Positions 9,782 through 19,427 of a stretch of 43,667 nucleotides of DNA are shown piece after piece. This stretch comes from an uncultured Acidobacteriia bacterium (lineage in GTDB: Bacteria; Acidobacteriota; Terriglobia; Bryobacterales; Bryobacteraceae). How positions within the stretch are numbered: position 1 is the first letter of the stretch; each line of letters begins with the position of its first letter. The notes below the pieces were generated by a model, which ran no database searches, was not told the DNA's origin, and saw only the letters and a list, made by a program, of their open reading frames with translations. The stretch spans positions 1-43,667 of the forward strand of contig CAIRSA010000068.1 in NCBI GenBank assembly GCA_903881085.1, written 5' to 3'. A program made the position numbers and the translations under genes.

Positions 9782-10942
9782 ATGATCCGCTACATTCCGC
9801 TGATCCTCAAAAGCAGCCTGCGCAATCGACGCCGCAGCGTGCTCACCATCCTCAGCATCGGCGTATCGTTATGCCTGCTGGGCGTTCTGATGGCGGTTTA
9901 CTACGCTTTTTACTTCAGTTCGCCAACTCCTGACCAGGCGCTGCGGGTCGTCATCCGCAACAAAGTCTCGCTCACCAGTCCGCTGCCGCTCTTCTATGCG
10001 AACCAGATCAAACAGATCCCCGGCGTGGTCTACCTGGTAGGCAACAATTGGTACGGCGGCACGTACAAAGACAGCCGCGATCCGAAGAACTTCTTCGCGC
10101 GCTTTGCCACCGAGCCGGAGCAACTCTTAAAGGTGCGGCCTGAAATGGTGTTGACGGAGGATGAGAAAAAGGCGTTCGTTCGTGAGCGCACCGCATGCAT
10201 CATCGGCAAGCCGCTGGCGGAATCGTTGGGCTTGAAACTTGGCGATCGCCTGCCGCTGCAGGGAGACATCTATCCGGGAAATATTGAGCTGACGGTGCGC
10301 GGCATTTTCGATGCGCCCACGAACAACGAAGTGCTGTACTTTAATCGCGAATATGTATGGGAAGGTCTGCCCGAGGCGCGCAAAGGCATGGTTGGCCAAT
10401 TCACGATTCTGGCCGATAACGCCGAGTCCGTACCAAAGATCGTCCGAGCAGTGGATGACATGTTCGTCAACTCTACGGTGCAGACCAAGTCGGAAACGGA
10501 GCAGGCATTTCAGCTGGCGTTCACCTCATCGCTCGGCAACGTCAAGATGTTCCTGATCGCCATCTGTGCCGCGGTTACGTTTACGATTTTGCTGGTCTCA
10601 GGGAATACGATGGCGATGTCGGTTCGCGAGCGCGTCAAGGAAGTGGGCATTCTGAAGACGCTCGGATTTTCGCGCGAGGCGATTCTTGGCATGCTGCTGG
10701 GCGAGGCCGTCATGATTGCGATTATTGGAGGCTTGATCGGCGTGTTCCTGGCGACGTTAATTTGCCTTGGGGCCAAGCACGGGCCGCCGATGATGGGCGT
10801 GGTGAAGACCATGGCCATGACGCCGCCCGTAGTTGCAAGCACGATGACTGCGGCTATCCTGATTGGGCTGGTTAGCGCACTGTCTCCGGCGTTTAACGCG
10901 TCAGGAACTTCCATCATCGATGCTTTGAGGAGCACCGACTAA
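9782..10942 (+). CDS. ABC exporter permease, MacB/FtsX type (first of two)
   Basis: A 386-residue inner-membrane protein with the FtsX/MacB plan. There is one N-terminal helix (about 15-40), a long periplasmic MacB_PCD-type domain (45-255), then three helices (about 258-280, 310-335, 350-375) with the cytoplasmic coupling segment RVKEVGILKTLGFSREAILGMLLGEA. Such permeases transduce ATP hydrolysis into mechanical movement of the periplasmic domain rather than passing substrate through the membrane. It is the first gene of a tight four-gene operon (gaps of 3, 6 and 4 bases) with a second permease, a membrane-fusion protein and an ATPase, like DevBCA or MacAB. A TAGAAT at 9768-9773 might be a -10 but would leave almost no leader. 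Confidence 0.9.
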   Translation: MIRYIPLILKSSLRNRRRSVLTILSIGVSLCLLGVLMAVYYAFYFSSPTPDQALRVVIRNKVSLTSPLPLFYANQIKQIPGVVYLVGNNWYGGTYKDSRDPKNFFARFATEPEQLLKVRPEMVLTEDEKKAFVRERTACIIGKPLAESLGLKLGDRLPLQGDIYPGNIELTVRGIFDAPTNNEVLYFNREYVWEGLPEARKGMVGQFTILADNAESVPKIVRAVDDMFVNSTVQTKSETEQAFQLAFTSSLGNVKMFLIAICAAVTFTILLVSGNTMAMSVRERVKEVGILKTLGFSREAILGMLLGEAVMIAIIGGLIGVFLATLICLGAKHGPPMMGVVKTMAMTPPVVASTMTAAILIGLVSALSPAFNASGTSIIDALRSTD

Positions 10943-10945
10943 TCC

Positions 10946-12112
10946 ATGGCCATTCCTGTCGCATATAACGTTCGCAACCTGATTGTCCGCAAGACAACAT
11001 CGATCATGACGGCGCTGGGCATTGCCCTTACCGTAGCCGTGCTGCTGGCCATTCTGGCGATGGTGAACGGACTGCGTACGTCGCTTGAAGCAACGGGCGA
11101 TCCGCTGAATATTCTGGTACTACGCAAAGGCTCAGATTCGGAACTGGTGAGCAATTTCGCGCGTACCGTTTATCAGGATTTGAAATTCAAAGATGGCATT
11201 GCGAAGGGCAAGAACGGGGAGCCGATGGCTTCGCTGGAAACCATCTCCATCATCAACCTTCCGAGTCTTGAGCAGCCCGATGGCATCAATATTACGGTGC
11301 GCGGGTTGGATGCCGTAGGCGTCAGCATGCGCGAAGGCATCAAGTTAACGTCTGGCCGGTGGTTCGCACCAGGGCGGCGGGAAGTGGTGGTGGGGCGGCA
11401 TATCGCGTCGCAGAATCCGGTGGCGGCGCTGGGCAACAAGCTGCGTTTCGGCAAAGGCGAATGGGAAGTTGTCGGCGTGATGGACGCGGGCAAAGGCGCA
11501 TCGAACAGTGAAATCTTTGCCGATCTGAACCAGGTCGGTTCCGATTTTAACCGCCTGGAAGTGGCCAGCTCCGCGCTGGTGCGGGCCACCGATGCGGTTG
11601 CCGTGGATTCTCTAGTGAAAAGCTTGAATGACGATCAAAGGCTGAACGTTTCGGCCAAGCCGGAAAAGGAATACTACGAGGCGCAGACCAGCACCGCGCT
11701 GCCGATTCAGATTATCGGCACGTTTATTGCGGTCATCATGGCTATAGGCAGCAGCTTTGCGGCGATGAACACGATGTATGCGGCGGTGGCGCGGCGCTCG
11801 CGCGAGATCGGCACTCTGCGCATTCTGGGCTTTTCGCAATCGAGCATTTTGCTGAGCTTTTTTCTGGAATCGCTGATGCTATCCCTCGCCGGAGGCTTGC
11901 TGGGATGCCTGTTGGTGTTGCCGTTGAACGGGCTGACCACCGGAATGCTCAGCTTTTCCACGTTCAGCGTAATCAATTTCGATTTCACGATCAGTCCGAA
12001 AATCATGGCGATGGGTGTGGCATTCGCTGCATTGATGGGCGCTATCGGCGGCTTATTCCCGGCACGCATGGCCGCTAAGAAAGAAATTCTCACCGCACTG
12101 CGGGAAATATAA
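10946..12112 (+). CDS. ABC exporter permease, MacB/FtsX type (second of two)
   Basis: This 388-residue protein has the same architecture as the gene before it. An N-terminal helix ([22 protein letters not shown]) precedes a periplasmic domain (about 45-250) and three C-terminal helices with the coupling segment [27 protein letters not shown]. The two permeases are clearly distinct in sequence, so a heterodimer served by one ATPase is likely (inference). The start lies 3 bases after the previous stop. Substrate cannot be read from the sequence. Confidence 0.9.
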   Translation: MAIPVAYNVRNLIVRKTTSIMTALGIALTVAVLLAILAMVNGLRTSLEATGDPLNILVLRKGSDSELVSNFARTVYQDLKFKDGIAKGKNGEPMASLETISIINLPSLEQPDGINITVRGLDAVGVSMREGIKLTSGRWFAPGRREVVVGRHIASQNPVAALGNKLRFGKGEWEVVGVMDAGKGASNSEIFADLNQVGSDFNRLEVASSALVRATDAVAVDSLVKSLNDDQRLNVSAKPEKEYYEAQTSTALPIQIIGTFIAVIMAIGSSFAAMNTMYAAVARRSREIGTLRILGFSQSSILLSFFLESLMLSLAGGLLGCLLVLPLNGLTTGMLSFSTFSVINFDFTISPKIMAMGVAFAALMGAIGGLFPARMAAKKEILTALREI

Positions 12113-12118
12113 AAACAC

Positions 12119-13456
12119 ATGGAAGCAGAACTGAAAAGTCTGAAGATAGACCGTAGCCAGAAGCGCGCCCCGGAGAAGTCCAATTGGGCAACCAAGTGGA
12201 TTATTATCGGCGTGATTTTGTTTTTGCTGGCCGGCGCTGGGCGGTATGCCTACAGCACGTTGAATGCACCGCTCGATGTTCAGGTATCGCGCGTGCGTGT
12301 CGCTTCGGGCGATGCGGCCAGTGGAAACAGCGTGATCCTCAACGCCACCGGCTACATTGTGGCGCACCATAAGATTCAGGTGGCGGCAAAGGTCGTCGGC
12401 CGCGTGTTGTGGATTGGCGTAGATAAGGCGTACAAAGTGAAAGAGGGTCAGGTCATCGCACGGCTGGAAGACGACGAATATCAGGCGCAGGTGCAACAGG
12501 CGAAGGGCAATCTGGAAAATCTGACCGCGAAGTTGGCGGAGTTCACTAACGGCTCAAGGCCTGAGGAAATCGCCGTGGCGAAGGCCAATCTCGATTCGGC
12601 GAAAGCGGATTTGGAGAACTTCAAGACCACGCTGGAACGCACGCGTAAGCTAGTTGCTGAGAAAGTTTCGGCGCAGCAGACACTCGACGATGCCATCGCG
12701 CGCTACGAATCCCAGGAGCGCCGCGTAGGCTCGCTGGAACGTACTTTTGAATTGGCTCGACTTGGCCCGCGCAAGGAACAGATCGATGCGATCCGCGGCC
12801 AGATCGTGCAGGCGCGCGGCGTATTGGCCTACGCGCAGACGCAGCTCGATAATACGATCATCAAAGCGCCATCTACCGGCACCGTATTGGAACGGGCCGT
12901 CGAAAAAGGCGAATTCGTCACCACCAATTTCGTCGGCGACAAGGGGGCCAAGGGCTACATCATCTCGCTCGCCGACCTGAACGATCTGCAGGTGGAGCTC
13001 GACATCAGCCAGAACGATTTCAGCAAGCTGGGTAACAAGCAGAAGGGTGTCATCACCACGGATGCCTTCCCCAACCTCAAGTTCGAAGGCGTCATCGACG
13101 AGATTTCGCCCGAAGCCAACCGGCAGAAAGCCACCGTACAGGTAAAGGTCAAAGTCCTGAATCCGGACGAGCACCTGCGCCCCGAAATGAACGCCAGCGT
13201 GGCCTTCTACAATGAAGCGCCAAAGACCACTGGCGAGCGTGTAAAACCCGTGATTACGGTCCCCGCCGCTGCTGTCCGCTCGGGTGCTGTCTTCATCCTC
13301 TTCAACGGTAAAGCGGTGCGGCGCGCCGTGAAGACGGGCGGCACCACCCCGGGCGGCGTCATTGTGGAAGACGGCTTGATTGGCGGGGAGGACCTGATCA
13401 TCAACGCGCCCGCCGATTTGAAGGACGGCACTGCCGTGCGCGAGAAAAAGGGATAA
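12119..13456 (+). CDS. Periplasmic adaptor (membrane-fusion, HlyD/MacA-like) protein
   Basis: The 445 residues have a cytoplasmic start, one membrane helix (about 27-46), a split lipoyl/biotinyl-like domain ([14 protein letters not shown]... and [12 protein letters not shown]), a long alpha-hairpin coiled coil (about 120-230) and beta-barrel segments with AATPDL-type adaptor sequence. Such adaptors bridge an inner-membrane pump to a TolC-family outer-membrane channel. The gene lies 6 bases after the permease pair and 4 bases before the ATPase gene. No TolC gene is in this operon; the nearest TolC-like gene in the window is at 31671-32990. Confidence 0.92.
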   Translation: MEAELKSLKIDRSQKRAPEKSNWATKWIIIGVILFLLAGAGRYAYSTLNAPLDVQVSRVRVASGDAASGNSVILNATGYIVAHHKIQVAAKVVGRVLWIGVDKAYKVKEGQVIARLEDDEYQAQVQQAKGNLENLTAKLAEFTNGSRPEEIAVAKANLDSAKADLENFKTTLERTRKLVAEKVSAQQTLDDAIARYESQERRVGSLERTFELARLGPRKEQIDAIRGQIVQARGVLAYAQTQLDNTIIKAPSTGTVLERAVEKGEFVTTNFVGDKGAKGYIISLADLNDLQVELDISQNDFSKLGNKQKGVITTDAFPNLKFEGVIDEISPEANRQKATVQVKVKVLNPDEHLRPEMNASVAFYNEAPKTTGERVKPVITVPAAAVRSGAVFILFNGKAVRRAVKTGGTTPGGVIVEDGLIGGEDLIINAPADLKDGTAVREKKG

Positions 13457-13460
13457 CACT

Positions 13461-14168
13461 ATGAGCGAAGTTGTCATTGAAACCAAACTCCTTTCGAAGG
13501 AATACATCCGCGACGAATTTCACGTCATGGCGCTGGACAAGGCGAGCATCACCATTAACCGCGGAGAGTTCGTCGCGCTCATGGGGCCCTCCGGTTCCGG
13601 CAAGTCCACGCTGCTGCACTGCATCGCAGCGATGGACCGCCCGACTTCAGGCGAAATCACCGTGCTGGGCGAGGATCTGCGCAGCCTTTCCGACAAAGCC
13701 ATCGCGCATTGGCGCAATGTGCACGTAGGATTTGTGTTTCAATCGTTCAACCTCATTCCCGTATTGAGCGCGATCGAAAATGTAGAGCTGCCGTTGAAGC
13801 TCACCAACTTGAATAAAAAGGACCGCATGGAGCACGCCGCAACCGCATTGAAACTGGTTGGCCTGGGCGACCGCCTGACGCACTTGCCGCGCCAGTTATC
13901 GGGCGGACAGGAACAGCGCGTGGCCATTGCCCGCGCCATTGTTACCGATCCCGATCTCATCCTGGCCGACGAACCAACCGGTAATCTGGATGCCAATTCC
14001 GCGCAGGAAGTGTTGACGATGCTTTCGCGGCTGAATCAGGAGTTCGGCAAGACCATCGTGATGGTGACGCACGATCCGCATTCGGCCAAGCGCGCCACAA
14101 TCATTCGTCACCTGGAAAAAGGCAAGCTGCTTCCCCAAGGCCAAGTCCCGGAAGACTGGGCTCACTGA
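13461..14168 (+). CDS. ABC exporter ATPase, LolD/MacB type
   Basis: The nucleotide-binding subunit of the upstream exporter, 235 residues. Walker A is GPSGSGKST (42-50), the Q-loop is in [10 protein letters not shown], the signature is LSGGQ (146-150), Walker B with the catalytic Glu is [12 protein letters not shown], and the H-loop His is in MVTHDP. This sequence type (ADEPTGNLD) belongs to the LolD/MacB/FtsE group, which works with FtsX-like permeases. It closes the operon. Its last 7 bases overlap the end of the convergent Yip1-like gene. Confidence 0.95.
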   Translation: MSEVVIETKLLSKEYIRDEFHVMALDKASITINRGEFVALMGPSGSGKSTLLHCIAAMDRPTSGEITVLGEDLRSLSDKAIAHWRNVHVGFVFQSFNLIPVLSAIENVELPLKLTNLNKKDRMEHAATALKLVGLGDRLTHLPRQLSGGQEQRVAIARAIVTDPDLILADEPTGNLDANSAQEVLTMLSRLNQEFGKTIVMVTHDPHSAKRATIIRHLEKGKLLPQGQVPEDWAH

Positions 14169-14836
14169 CCGAAAAACGAAGTGCCGATTCGCATCAGCAG
14201 ACCGAGTACCCACACCGGTGTGATGGCGGCGAAGGCCTTGCTCTTGGGGATTTCCGTCATGAAGGCGAGCCCCAGAGCGAGGATTACCAGGTACCAGATC
14301 TGAAAGATGGAAAAGTAGCCGATCAGCGCGGCGAGCTGTTTGTTGAAGCTGTCGCTTAGAAACAGGTCGAGTCCGAAGTGCGGAACCAGTTCCTTCAGTG
14401 ACTGAAGGTCGTCGCCCTTCATGCGTAGCGAAACAAACATCGCGATACCCTGCACGGAGTTGATCAGCGCGCAGTGGGCGGCCAGGTTGAACAGCTTTCC
14501 GAAGCTGGCGCGAATGTCCATCACCGCGCAAGCAGCGGCCAACAGGCCAGCCGAAATCGCCATCATGACGCCGGTTGAAATCGGCGCGAAGATAAGCCCG
14601 ATGCTGGAGAACATTTTGATTCTGGGCAGCGCGGCCTGCAACTGTTCCGAGGTCATTCCGTTCGGCGGATTGTGCACCATGGCCTGAATGGTCATGGGAA
14701 TCATCTGCCAGCCGATAACGCCGGCGATTACCGAGGCCACCACCAGCGGTGCAACCCACGCCCACTTGTTATCGAACCCCTTTACGGCTTCTTGCGGGTC
14801 GATAAAAATATTCAGCATTGCCCCAATTGCACTCAT
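14162..14836 (-). CDS. Yip1-domain-like integral membrane protein
   Basis: A 224-residue protein with about five hydrophobic helices (near 27-48, 87-120, 130-150, 170-195, 200-220) and the start [21 protein letters not shown], which is how bacterial Yip1-family proteins begin. I choose the ATG at 14834-14836 because AGGAGG lies 7 bases upstream; the frame is open further but that part overlaps the preceding gene. It is the last gene of the GntR-controlled ABC operon (gap 11 bases). Yip1-like proteins often accompany transporters in Acidobacteria, but the role is not established. Confidence 0.82.
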   Translation of the reverse strand: MSAIGAMLNIFIDPQEAVKGFDNKWAWVAPLVVASVIAGVIGWQMIPMTIQAMVHNPPNGMTSEQLQAALPRIKMFSSIGLIFAPISTGVMMAISAGLLAAACAVMDIRASFGKLFNLAAHCALINSVQGIAMFVSLRMKGDDLQSLKELVPHFGLDLFLSDSFNKQLAALIGYFSIFQIWYLVILALGLAFMTEIPKSKAFAAITPVWVLGLLMRIGTSFFGQ

Positions 14837-14843
14837 TGAGATT

Positions 14844-14849
14844 CCTCCT
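14844..14849 (-). promoter_or_regulatory. AGGAGG Shine-Dalgarno of the Yip1-like gene
   Basis: On the minus strand a full AGGAGG lies 7 bases before the ATG at 14834-14836 and also overlaps the stop of the upstream permease gene. It decides the short start of the Yip1-like protein. Confidence 0.8.
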
Positions 14850-15633
14850 AGTAATCTCTTCGTTCGACCAGTTCCGTTGCCAGCCACACCAGCGGAGTCG
14901 CTAATATAGCGCAAATGGCCAGGCCTGTCCAGGGTAACTGGCCGGACGTGAAGTACGACGCTCCGCTCAAAACGCGGTAATACTCCATCGGCAAGCCAAA
15001 CTTGAAATGCTGCTCCACCATGAAGATGGCCAGCAGCGGAACCATGCCCGCCATGCGGCTGTTCATGTCATCGTCAATCAACGACGTCACGATCAGCCCT
15101 AATGCATAGGGAACCAAACAGGCCACCGTTTCTATGAAGGCAAAAGCGATTGCATCGCCGAGTGCGAAGCGCCCTCCATTGTATACAGCGAAAGATTGGA
15201 TTAACAGTTGGGGCGCCAGCGCCAGAAGGCCTACCTGAAGCATGCCCGCTGCGGCGGTCCACAGCAAAATGTCGCGTCGCCGCGCGGGTAGAGTTAGCGC
15301 AAACGCGGTTGCCGAGGGTTCAATCTTGCCCCTACCCCGGAAGCAGCCACCATGCGGAACGATGCCGGTACTGGCAATCGCATTTGCCAACAGCGGTAGC
15401 AACATCAACGCGGCGCCTGCGTCCCATCTAGACCAGATAAAGCTCATCAAGCCCGGTTCGATTGTACCCTGGAGCATGATGAACGGAGAGACCAATGGCG
15501 GAGTGTTCGCGGCGTTGCTTCCCGCTGCGTGGGAGGTGAACTGCCTCAGGCTTATGATGCAAACCATCAGTAATGCGGGCAAAGCAAACAGAAAGCGGAC
15601 TTTGGTTTCGATAAAGCCCCGGTAAAGTAACAT
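14848..15633 (-). CDS. ABC-2 type transporter permease
   Basis: A 261-residue membrane protein with six likely helices (about 14-35, 75-95, 122-150, 160-185, 195-215, 233-252), no signal peptide and little soluble sequence. It is encoded directly after an ABC ATPase, so it is the membrane half of the transporter, although its sequence is divergent. The start ATG at 15631-15633 shares one base with the ATPase stop (TGATG) and follows GGAG, which indicates translational coupling; a GTG three bases earlier is an alternative. Substrate unknown. Operons of this GntR(YtrA)-ATPase-permease form are often linked to antibiotic or envelope stress. Confidence 0.82.
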   Translation of the reverse strand: MLLYRGFIETKVRFLFALPALLMVCIISLRQFTSHAAGSNAANTPPLVSPFIMLQGTIEPGLMSFIWSRWDAGAALMLLPLLANAIASTGIVPHGGCFRGRGKIEPSATAFALTLPARRRDILLWTAAAGMLQVGLLALAPQLLIQSFAVYNGGRFALGDAIAFAFIETVACLVPYALGLIVTSLIDDDMNSRMAGMVPLLAIFMVEQHFKFGLPMEYYRVLSGASYFTSGQLPWTGLAICAILATPLVWLATELVERRDY

Positions 15634-16502
15634 CACACGCGGTCTCCTTTCACGCAGTCGAGAAAAATGTCTTTCAGCGCAACCTGGTGCACATCGATTG
15701 CGCTTGGGTTGAACTTGCGAAGGCGTTCCACCGCGTCCTGCGCACCTCCGCGCAACAGGACCGAAGCAACGCGACCCTGCACCTGTGCTCCGGCAATCAC
15801 CGGGACATTCGCATCGAACACCATGCTCACGCGGCGGTAATTGTTTTTCAAATCATCGAGCGAATCCTCAACAACAGTGCGGCCGTGGTCAATGATCACA
15901 ACTCGATCGGCAATTTGCTCCACGTCTCCCAGATGGTGGGTTGAGAAGAAGATGGTCGTCTTTCCGTCCGCGGCCAGGCTCACCAGCATCTGCAGCAGAT
16001 CTTCGCTTGACGCCGGGTCGAGGCCTTCGCTGGGCTCATCCAGAATCAACAGCTCAGCATCGCGGCACATGGCCAACAGCAGTGAGAATTTCGTCTGCAT
16101 GCCTTTCGACAAAGTGCCTGCGTGCTGCTGCGGATTGAGTTCAAAGCGATCGAGCAGTATGCGCTCGGTCCCATCATTCCAGCTGGGATAGAAGGACTTG
16201 GTCAGATCGATGATCTTCCGCAGCTTCATGTACGCGACGGTGCCTTTCTCTTCGCACACAAACGCCACGCGCCGGCGGATGGCAACGCTCTCATCGCGGT
16301 CATCAATGCGAAGGCCAAGCACGGTGGCTTCGCCGCCCGTAGGATGAACCATGCCCTGCAACATCTTCAGCGTAGTTGTTTTGCCCGCACCGTTGCGGCC
16401 GAGAAAGGCGCAGATGGAACCCTGCGGCACGCTGAAATCAAGGCCGCGGACGGCTTCCGTGGCGCCAAACGTCTTGCGCAATCCCTTTGCCTGGATCACC
16501 AT
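15633..16502 (-). CDS. ABC transporter ATP-binding protein
   Basis: The 289 residues hold a complete ATPase. Walker A is GRNGAGKTT (35-43), the signature is the variant LSKGM (131-135), Walker B is LLILDEPSEGLDP (151-163) and the H-loop is in FFSTHHLGDVEQIADR. LSKGM and a long C-terminal extension (about 215-289) are typical of ABC-2 drug or peptide exporters of the YtrB/CcmA group. It starts 3 bases after the gntR stop and overlaps the permease start by one base. Confidence 0.93.
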   Translation of the reverse strand: MVIQAKGLRKTFGATEAVRGLDFSVPQGSICAFLGRNGAGKTTTLKMLQGMVHPTGGEATVLGLRIDDRDESVAIRRRVAFVCEEKGTVAYMKLRKIIDLTKSFYPSWNDGTERILLDRFELNPQQHAGTLSKGMQTKFSLLLAMCRDAELLILDEPSEGLDPASSEDLLQMLVSLAADGKTTIFFSTHHLGDVEQIADRVVIIDHGRTVVEDSLDDLKNNYRRVSMVFDANVPVIAGAQVQGRVASVLLRGGAQDAVERLRKFNPSAIDVHQVALKDIFLDCVKGDRV

Positions 16503-16505
16503 AAA

Positions 16506-16889
16506 TTACTGGCTCCTCTGTTGTGACAGCCTGCTTTCGAACAGGCGGCGGATCTCTTCCTCATTCAAGCCCATGCCGGCGAGCTTCTGGATGGCAGCTT
16601 CCACGACTGGCGCGGCCTTTTTCATGCGGTCCATCTGCAGCTTGCCTGCTCCGTTTTCGGCGATAAACGCCCCGGCGCCCTGACGCAATTCCACCATGCC
16701 CTCATGCTCCAATTCGCGATACGCTTTGGCCACTGTGTTCGGGTTGATCACCAGATCTTCGGCGACCTTGCGAATGCCCGGCAACTGCTCGCCCGGCCGC
16801 AGCGCGCCGGTTTCCACGGCATGCCTCACCTGCTCCATGAGCTGGAGATAGATGGGAACGCCGGAACCGGGATTGGGTCGGAAGAGCAT
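16506..16889 (-). CDS. GntR-family repressor, YtrA subfamily
   Basis: A 127-residue regulator. The N-terminal winged helix-turn-helix (about 10-75) carries PIYLQLMEQVRHAVETGALRPGEQLP and the recognition region DLVINPNTVAKAYRELEHEGMV, followed by a short helical tail (80-127), the short-tail form of the YtrA group. These proteins repress the ABC operon they head. A palindrome overlapping a good promoter lies just upstream at 16914-16926, fitting autorepression. No strong Shine-Dalgarno precedes the ATG. The regulator is the first gene of a four-gene operon. Confidence 0.92.
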   Translation of the reverse strand: MLFRPNPGSGVPIYLQLMEQVRHAVETGALRPGEQLPGIRKVAEDLVINPNTVAKAYRELEHEGMVELRQGAGAFIAENGAGKLQMDRMKKAAPVVEAAIQKLAGMGLNEEEIRRLFESRLSQQRSQ

Positions 16890-16898
16890 GGCAAAGTG

Positions 16899-16950
16899 TA
16901 TTACTGAACTAACACAGTATTACTGTACGGCAAGATGCAAAAAGTGTCAA
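16899..16950 (-). promoter_or_regulatory. Promoter with overlapping operator for the gntR-ABC operon
   Basis: On the minus strand a consensus -35 TTGACA (16945-16950) is followed after exactly 17 bases by TACAGT (16922-16927), a fair -10. The -10 lies in a perfect 13-base palindrome ACAGTA-T-TACTGT (16914-16926). A second TATTACTG at 16899-16906 repeats the one at 16918-16925 with a 19-base period. This is the arrangement expected for a repressor that blocks RNA polymerase. Binding by the adjacent GntR protein is inferred from position. Confidence 0.75.
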
Positions 16951-16984
16951 GAACAATTTCAGGGGCTGTGTATGCGATCATAAA

Positions 16985-18748
16985 ATGACCGTGCAGGGAT
17001 CTACTTCCAGCGGCCAGCCGCGTGTGCAGGCCATCCAGCTTCAGGTCGAGCGTACCTTGGCAAGCAGCCAATTCGTGCGTTCCGCGCGCATGTGCCGGTT
17101 TTTGCGCTTTGTTGTCGCGCGCGCTCTGGCAAAAGATACGGCAAGCCTCAAAGAATACTCCATCGGTGTGGAAGTGTTTGACCGCCCCGAATCGTTTGAC
17201 CCCACGATGGACCCGATTGTGCGCGTGGAAGCGCGGCGGCTGCGCACGAAGCTGTGCAAATACTATGAGAGCGAAGGCCGCCACGATGAGATCGTAATCG
17301 AGCTTCCCAAGGGCGGCTATATGCCCAAATTCCGCACCCGCGACGCCTCTGCCGAGGCTCCGAAAGCAGTAGCGGGCGGGCGCGGCATTGCAGTTCTTCC
17401 CTTTCAAACTCTTTCGCTTGGCGAGGAGGTTGCGTACTTTGGCGATGGGCTGACGTGGGAGTTGATTCACCACTTGACGCGAATACCGGATCTGCGTGTA
17501 GTGGCGTGGAACTCCGCGTCTCAAATTCGCGGTGAGCAACAGGACCTGGCCGCGGTGAGAGAGAAGTTGAAGGTGGATTCCATACTCACCGGCAGCGTGC
17601 GACTGGCGCAGGAGAAGCTGCGCGTGGTGTTGCAGATTATCGATACGGCGACTGGGTCGTACCTGTGGTCGGAGACCTTCGACGGCAGCACCAGCGACAT
17701 CTTTTCGATCCAGGAGCGCATTGCCGAAGCGATTGTGCGCAAGCTGAGTCCACAACCTGGAAGGGCGGCTTCCGGGCACATTACGCGATACTGTCCAGAT
17801 GCCTACCGCACCTATTTGCGCGCACGCTTTGAGGCCAATCAGCGCACGGAGGCCGCACTTCGACAGAGCCTGGAAGATTTCCGCGAGGCTGTGCGCTTGG
17901 ATCCGGAGTTTGCGCTGGCGTATGCCGGGATGGCGGATGCCTGCTCTTTACTGGCGGATTATGGCCACGAACCGCCTGAGCAAATTGTGCCGCAGGCAAG
18001 GGCGGCGGCTCTACGCGCGTTGGAGTTGGATGCGACGCTGGCCGAAGCGCATTGTTCGCTGGGATACATTAGCGTTTGCGAGTGGAAATGGGACGAGAGC
18101 GAAGTGCACTACCTACGCGCACTGGATTTAAATCCTGGCTACGCAACGGCGCATCACTGGTACGCGGTCGACTATCTGGTTTATCTCGCGCGTTTTGAAG
18201 AAGCCCATGAAGAGTTGGAAATTGCACGCCAGTTGGATCCGCTCTCACCGATCATTTGCGAAGGACAGTGCATGACTTATATGCTGCAGGGGAACTATGA
18301 CGAAGCAGTGTCCCGCTATCGCAGGCTGCTGCAGGCAGAGCCCTCGTTCTACAAGGCGCGGACCGGGCTTGGGCGTGCGCTCGTTCAGCTGGGCCGCTAT
18401 GCGGACGCGCTGGAACAATTGGAAATGGCAAGGCAGTTGGTAGGCGACATCCCCAGTCTGCTTGGATTGATGGGGCAAGCCTACGCCTTGCTTGGCAGGA
18501 CCGGGAAGGCGCGTGAGTTACTTGCCTGTCTAAGTGAATTGGCACGGACACGACGAGTTTTCGCTTCTTGCTATGCGATGATTCATCTTGGGCTAGGCGA
18601 ATCCGCGCAGGCCCTGGATCGGTTGGAAGAAGGCGCGGCCAAGCGGGATCTGCCGCTGGCCGCTTTGAAGGTTCATCCGGCATACGATACCTTGCGAGCG
18701 GACCCTCGCTTCACTGCTTTGTTAGTGCGAGTCGGATTGCAAAAGTGA
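16985..18748 (+). CDS. Acidobacterial N-terminal domain / TolB-like / TPR regulatory protein
   Basis: A 587-residue protein in three parts. Residues 15-115 (FLRFVVARALAKD...SIGVEVFDRPESFDP...VEARRLRTKLCKYY) are a domain very common in Acidobacteria, often beside or in place of a DNA-binding domain. Residues 130-260 (GIAVLPFQTLSLGEEVAYFGDGLTWELI...LTGSVR...WSETFD) are the TolB-like amino domain seen in adenylate-cyclase-type proteins. Residues 265-580 are tandem tetratricopeptide repeats. No signal peptide or membrane helix is seen, so it is probably cytoplasmic. It is divergent from gntR with about 95 bases between them. Its last 27 bases overlap the convergent TPR gene. Confidence 0.85.
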   Translation: MTVQGSTSSGQPRVQAIQLQVERTLASSQFVRSARMCRFLRFVVARALAKDTASLKEYSIGVEVFDRPESFDPTMDPIVRVEARRLRTKLCKYYESEGRHDEIVIELPKGGYMPKFRTRDASAEAPKAVAGGRGIAVLPFQTLSLGEEVAYFGDGLTWELIHHLTRIPDLRVVAWNSASQIRGEQQDLAAVREKLKVDSILTGSVRLAQEKLRVVLQIIDTATGSYLWSETFDGSTSDIFSIQERIAEAIVRKLSPQPGRAASGHITRYCPDAYRTYLRARFEANQRTEAALRQSLEDFREAVRLDPEFALAYAGMADACSLLADYGHEPPEQIVPQARAAALRALELDATLAEAHCSLGYISVCEWKWDESEVHYLRALDLNPGYATAHHWYAVDYLVYLARFEEAHEELEIARQLDPLSPIICEGQCMTYMLQGNYDEAVSRYRRLLQAEPSFYKARTGLGRALVQLGRYADALEQLEMARQLVGDIPSLLGLMGQAYALLGRTGKARELLACLSELARTRRVFASCYAMIHLGLGESAQALDRLEEGAAKRDLPLAALKVHPAYDTLRADPRFTALLVRVGLQK

Positions 18749-19279
18749 GTTCGAAGCGGGGCCGCGCTGAAGCCGGCGAGCCTCCGTAGTGCGGCCCAAG
18801 GCCACGTAGGCCTCGGCCAAACGGTTGCGAGCATCGAGCGAATCCTTGCTGCCCTCCTCGAAGATTGCCATGGCGCGTTCCAGAAGTTTGACGGCCCCAC
18901 TCACCTTGCCTTGCACGCGATAGAGGTCGGACAGGTTCATCAAGCCCTTGGCAAGGCTAACGCTCCGCGGACCTTGGATCTGTTCCCAAAGGTCAATCGC
19001 TTTGCGGTAGTGCGCATCGGCCTTGGCGAATTGGTTCTGTAACTTGTATACCTGTGCCAGATTGTTGTGTGCTGCCGCGGCTTCTGGCGACTGTCGCGTT
19101 CCCCAATGATTCAAGGCCTGAAGCAGTGTCTTCTCGGCTTCGTCCAGGTGATCCGCATGGATGGATTTCACGGCCTGATTGTTTAAGGCGATTGCCTCGG
19201 CGTCAGTTGTCTCCGCTCCCGCCAACTGGGAGAAGCAGAATGATATGGCAACGGCTTGTAGCACTTGTGGAATGGTCAT
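18722..19279 (-). CDS. Secreted or periplasmic TPR protein
   Basis: A 185-residue protein with a signal peptide (MTIPQVLQAVAISFCFSQLAGA) and at least three tetratricopeptide repeats (AAAHNNLAQVYKLQNQFAKA, AKGLMNLSDLYRVQGKVSGA, ARNRLAEAYVALGRTTEA). I use the ATG at 19277-19279, which has GGAAAG upstream and begins the signal peptide; a TTG six codons earlier is possible. TPRs are protein-protein scaffolds and the partner is unknown. The 3' ends of this gene and the plus-strand TPR regulator overlap by 27 bases. Confidence 0.78.
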   Translation of the reverse strand: MTIPQVLQAVAISFCFSQLAGAETTDAEAIALNNQAVKSIHADHLDEAEKTLLQALNHWGTRQSPEAAAAHNNLAQVYKLQNQFAKADAHYRKAIDLWEQIQGPRSVSLAKGLMNLSDLYRVQGKVSGAVKLLERAMAIFEEGSKDSLDARNRLAEAYVALGRTTEARRLQRGPASNSLLQSDSH

Positions 19280-19427
19280 GAGATTACTTTCCGTCAAAGC
19301 GAACGGCCAATATCAGTAAGCGGCGGTTAGCTGCCCAGCGCTTCTTACCTATGACGAAGGAAGCGTGTTTACGATAGGCCACTTAATGGAAATAGGCAGG
19401 AATGATTGCTTACGGTAAGATGGGTCT

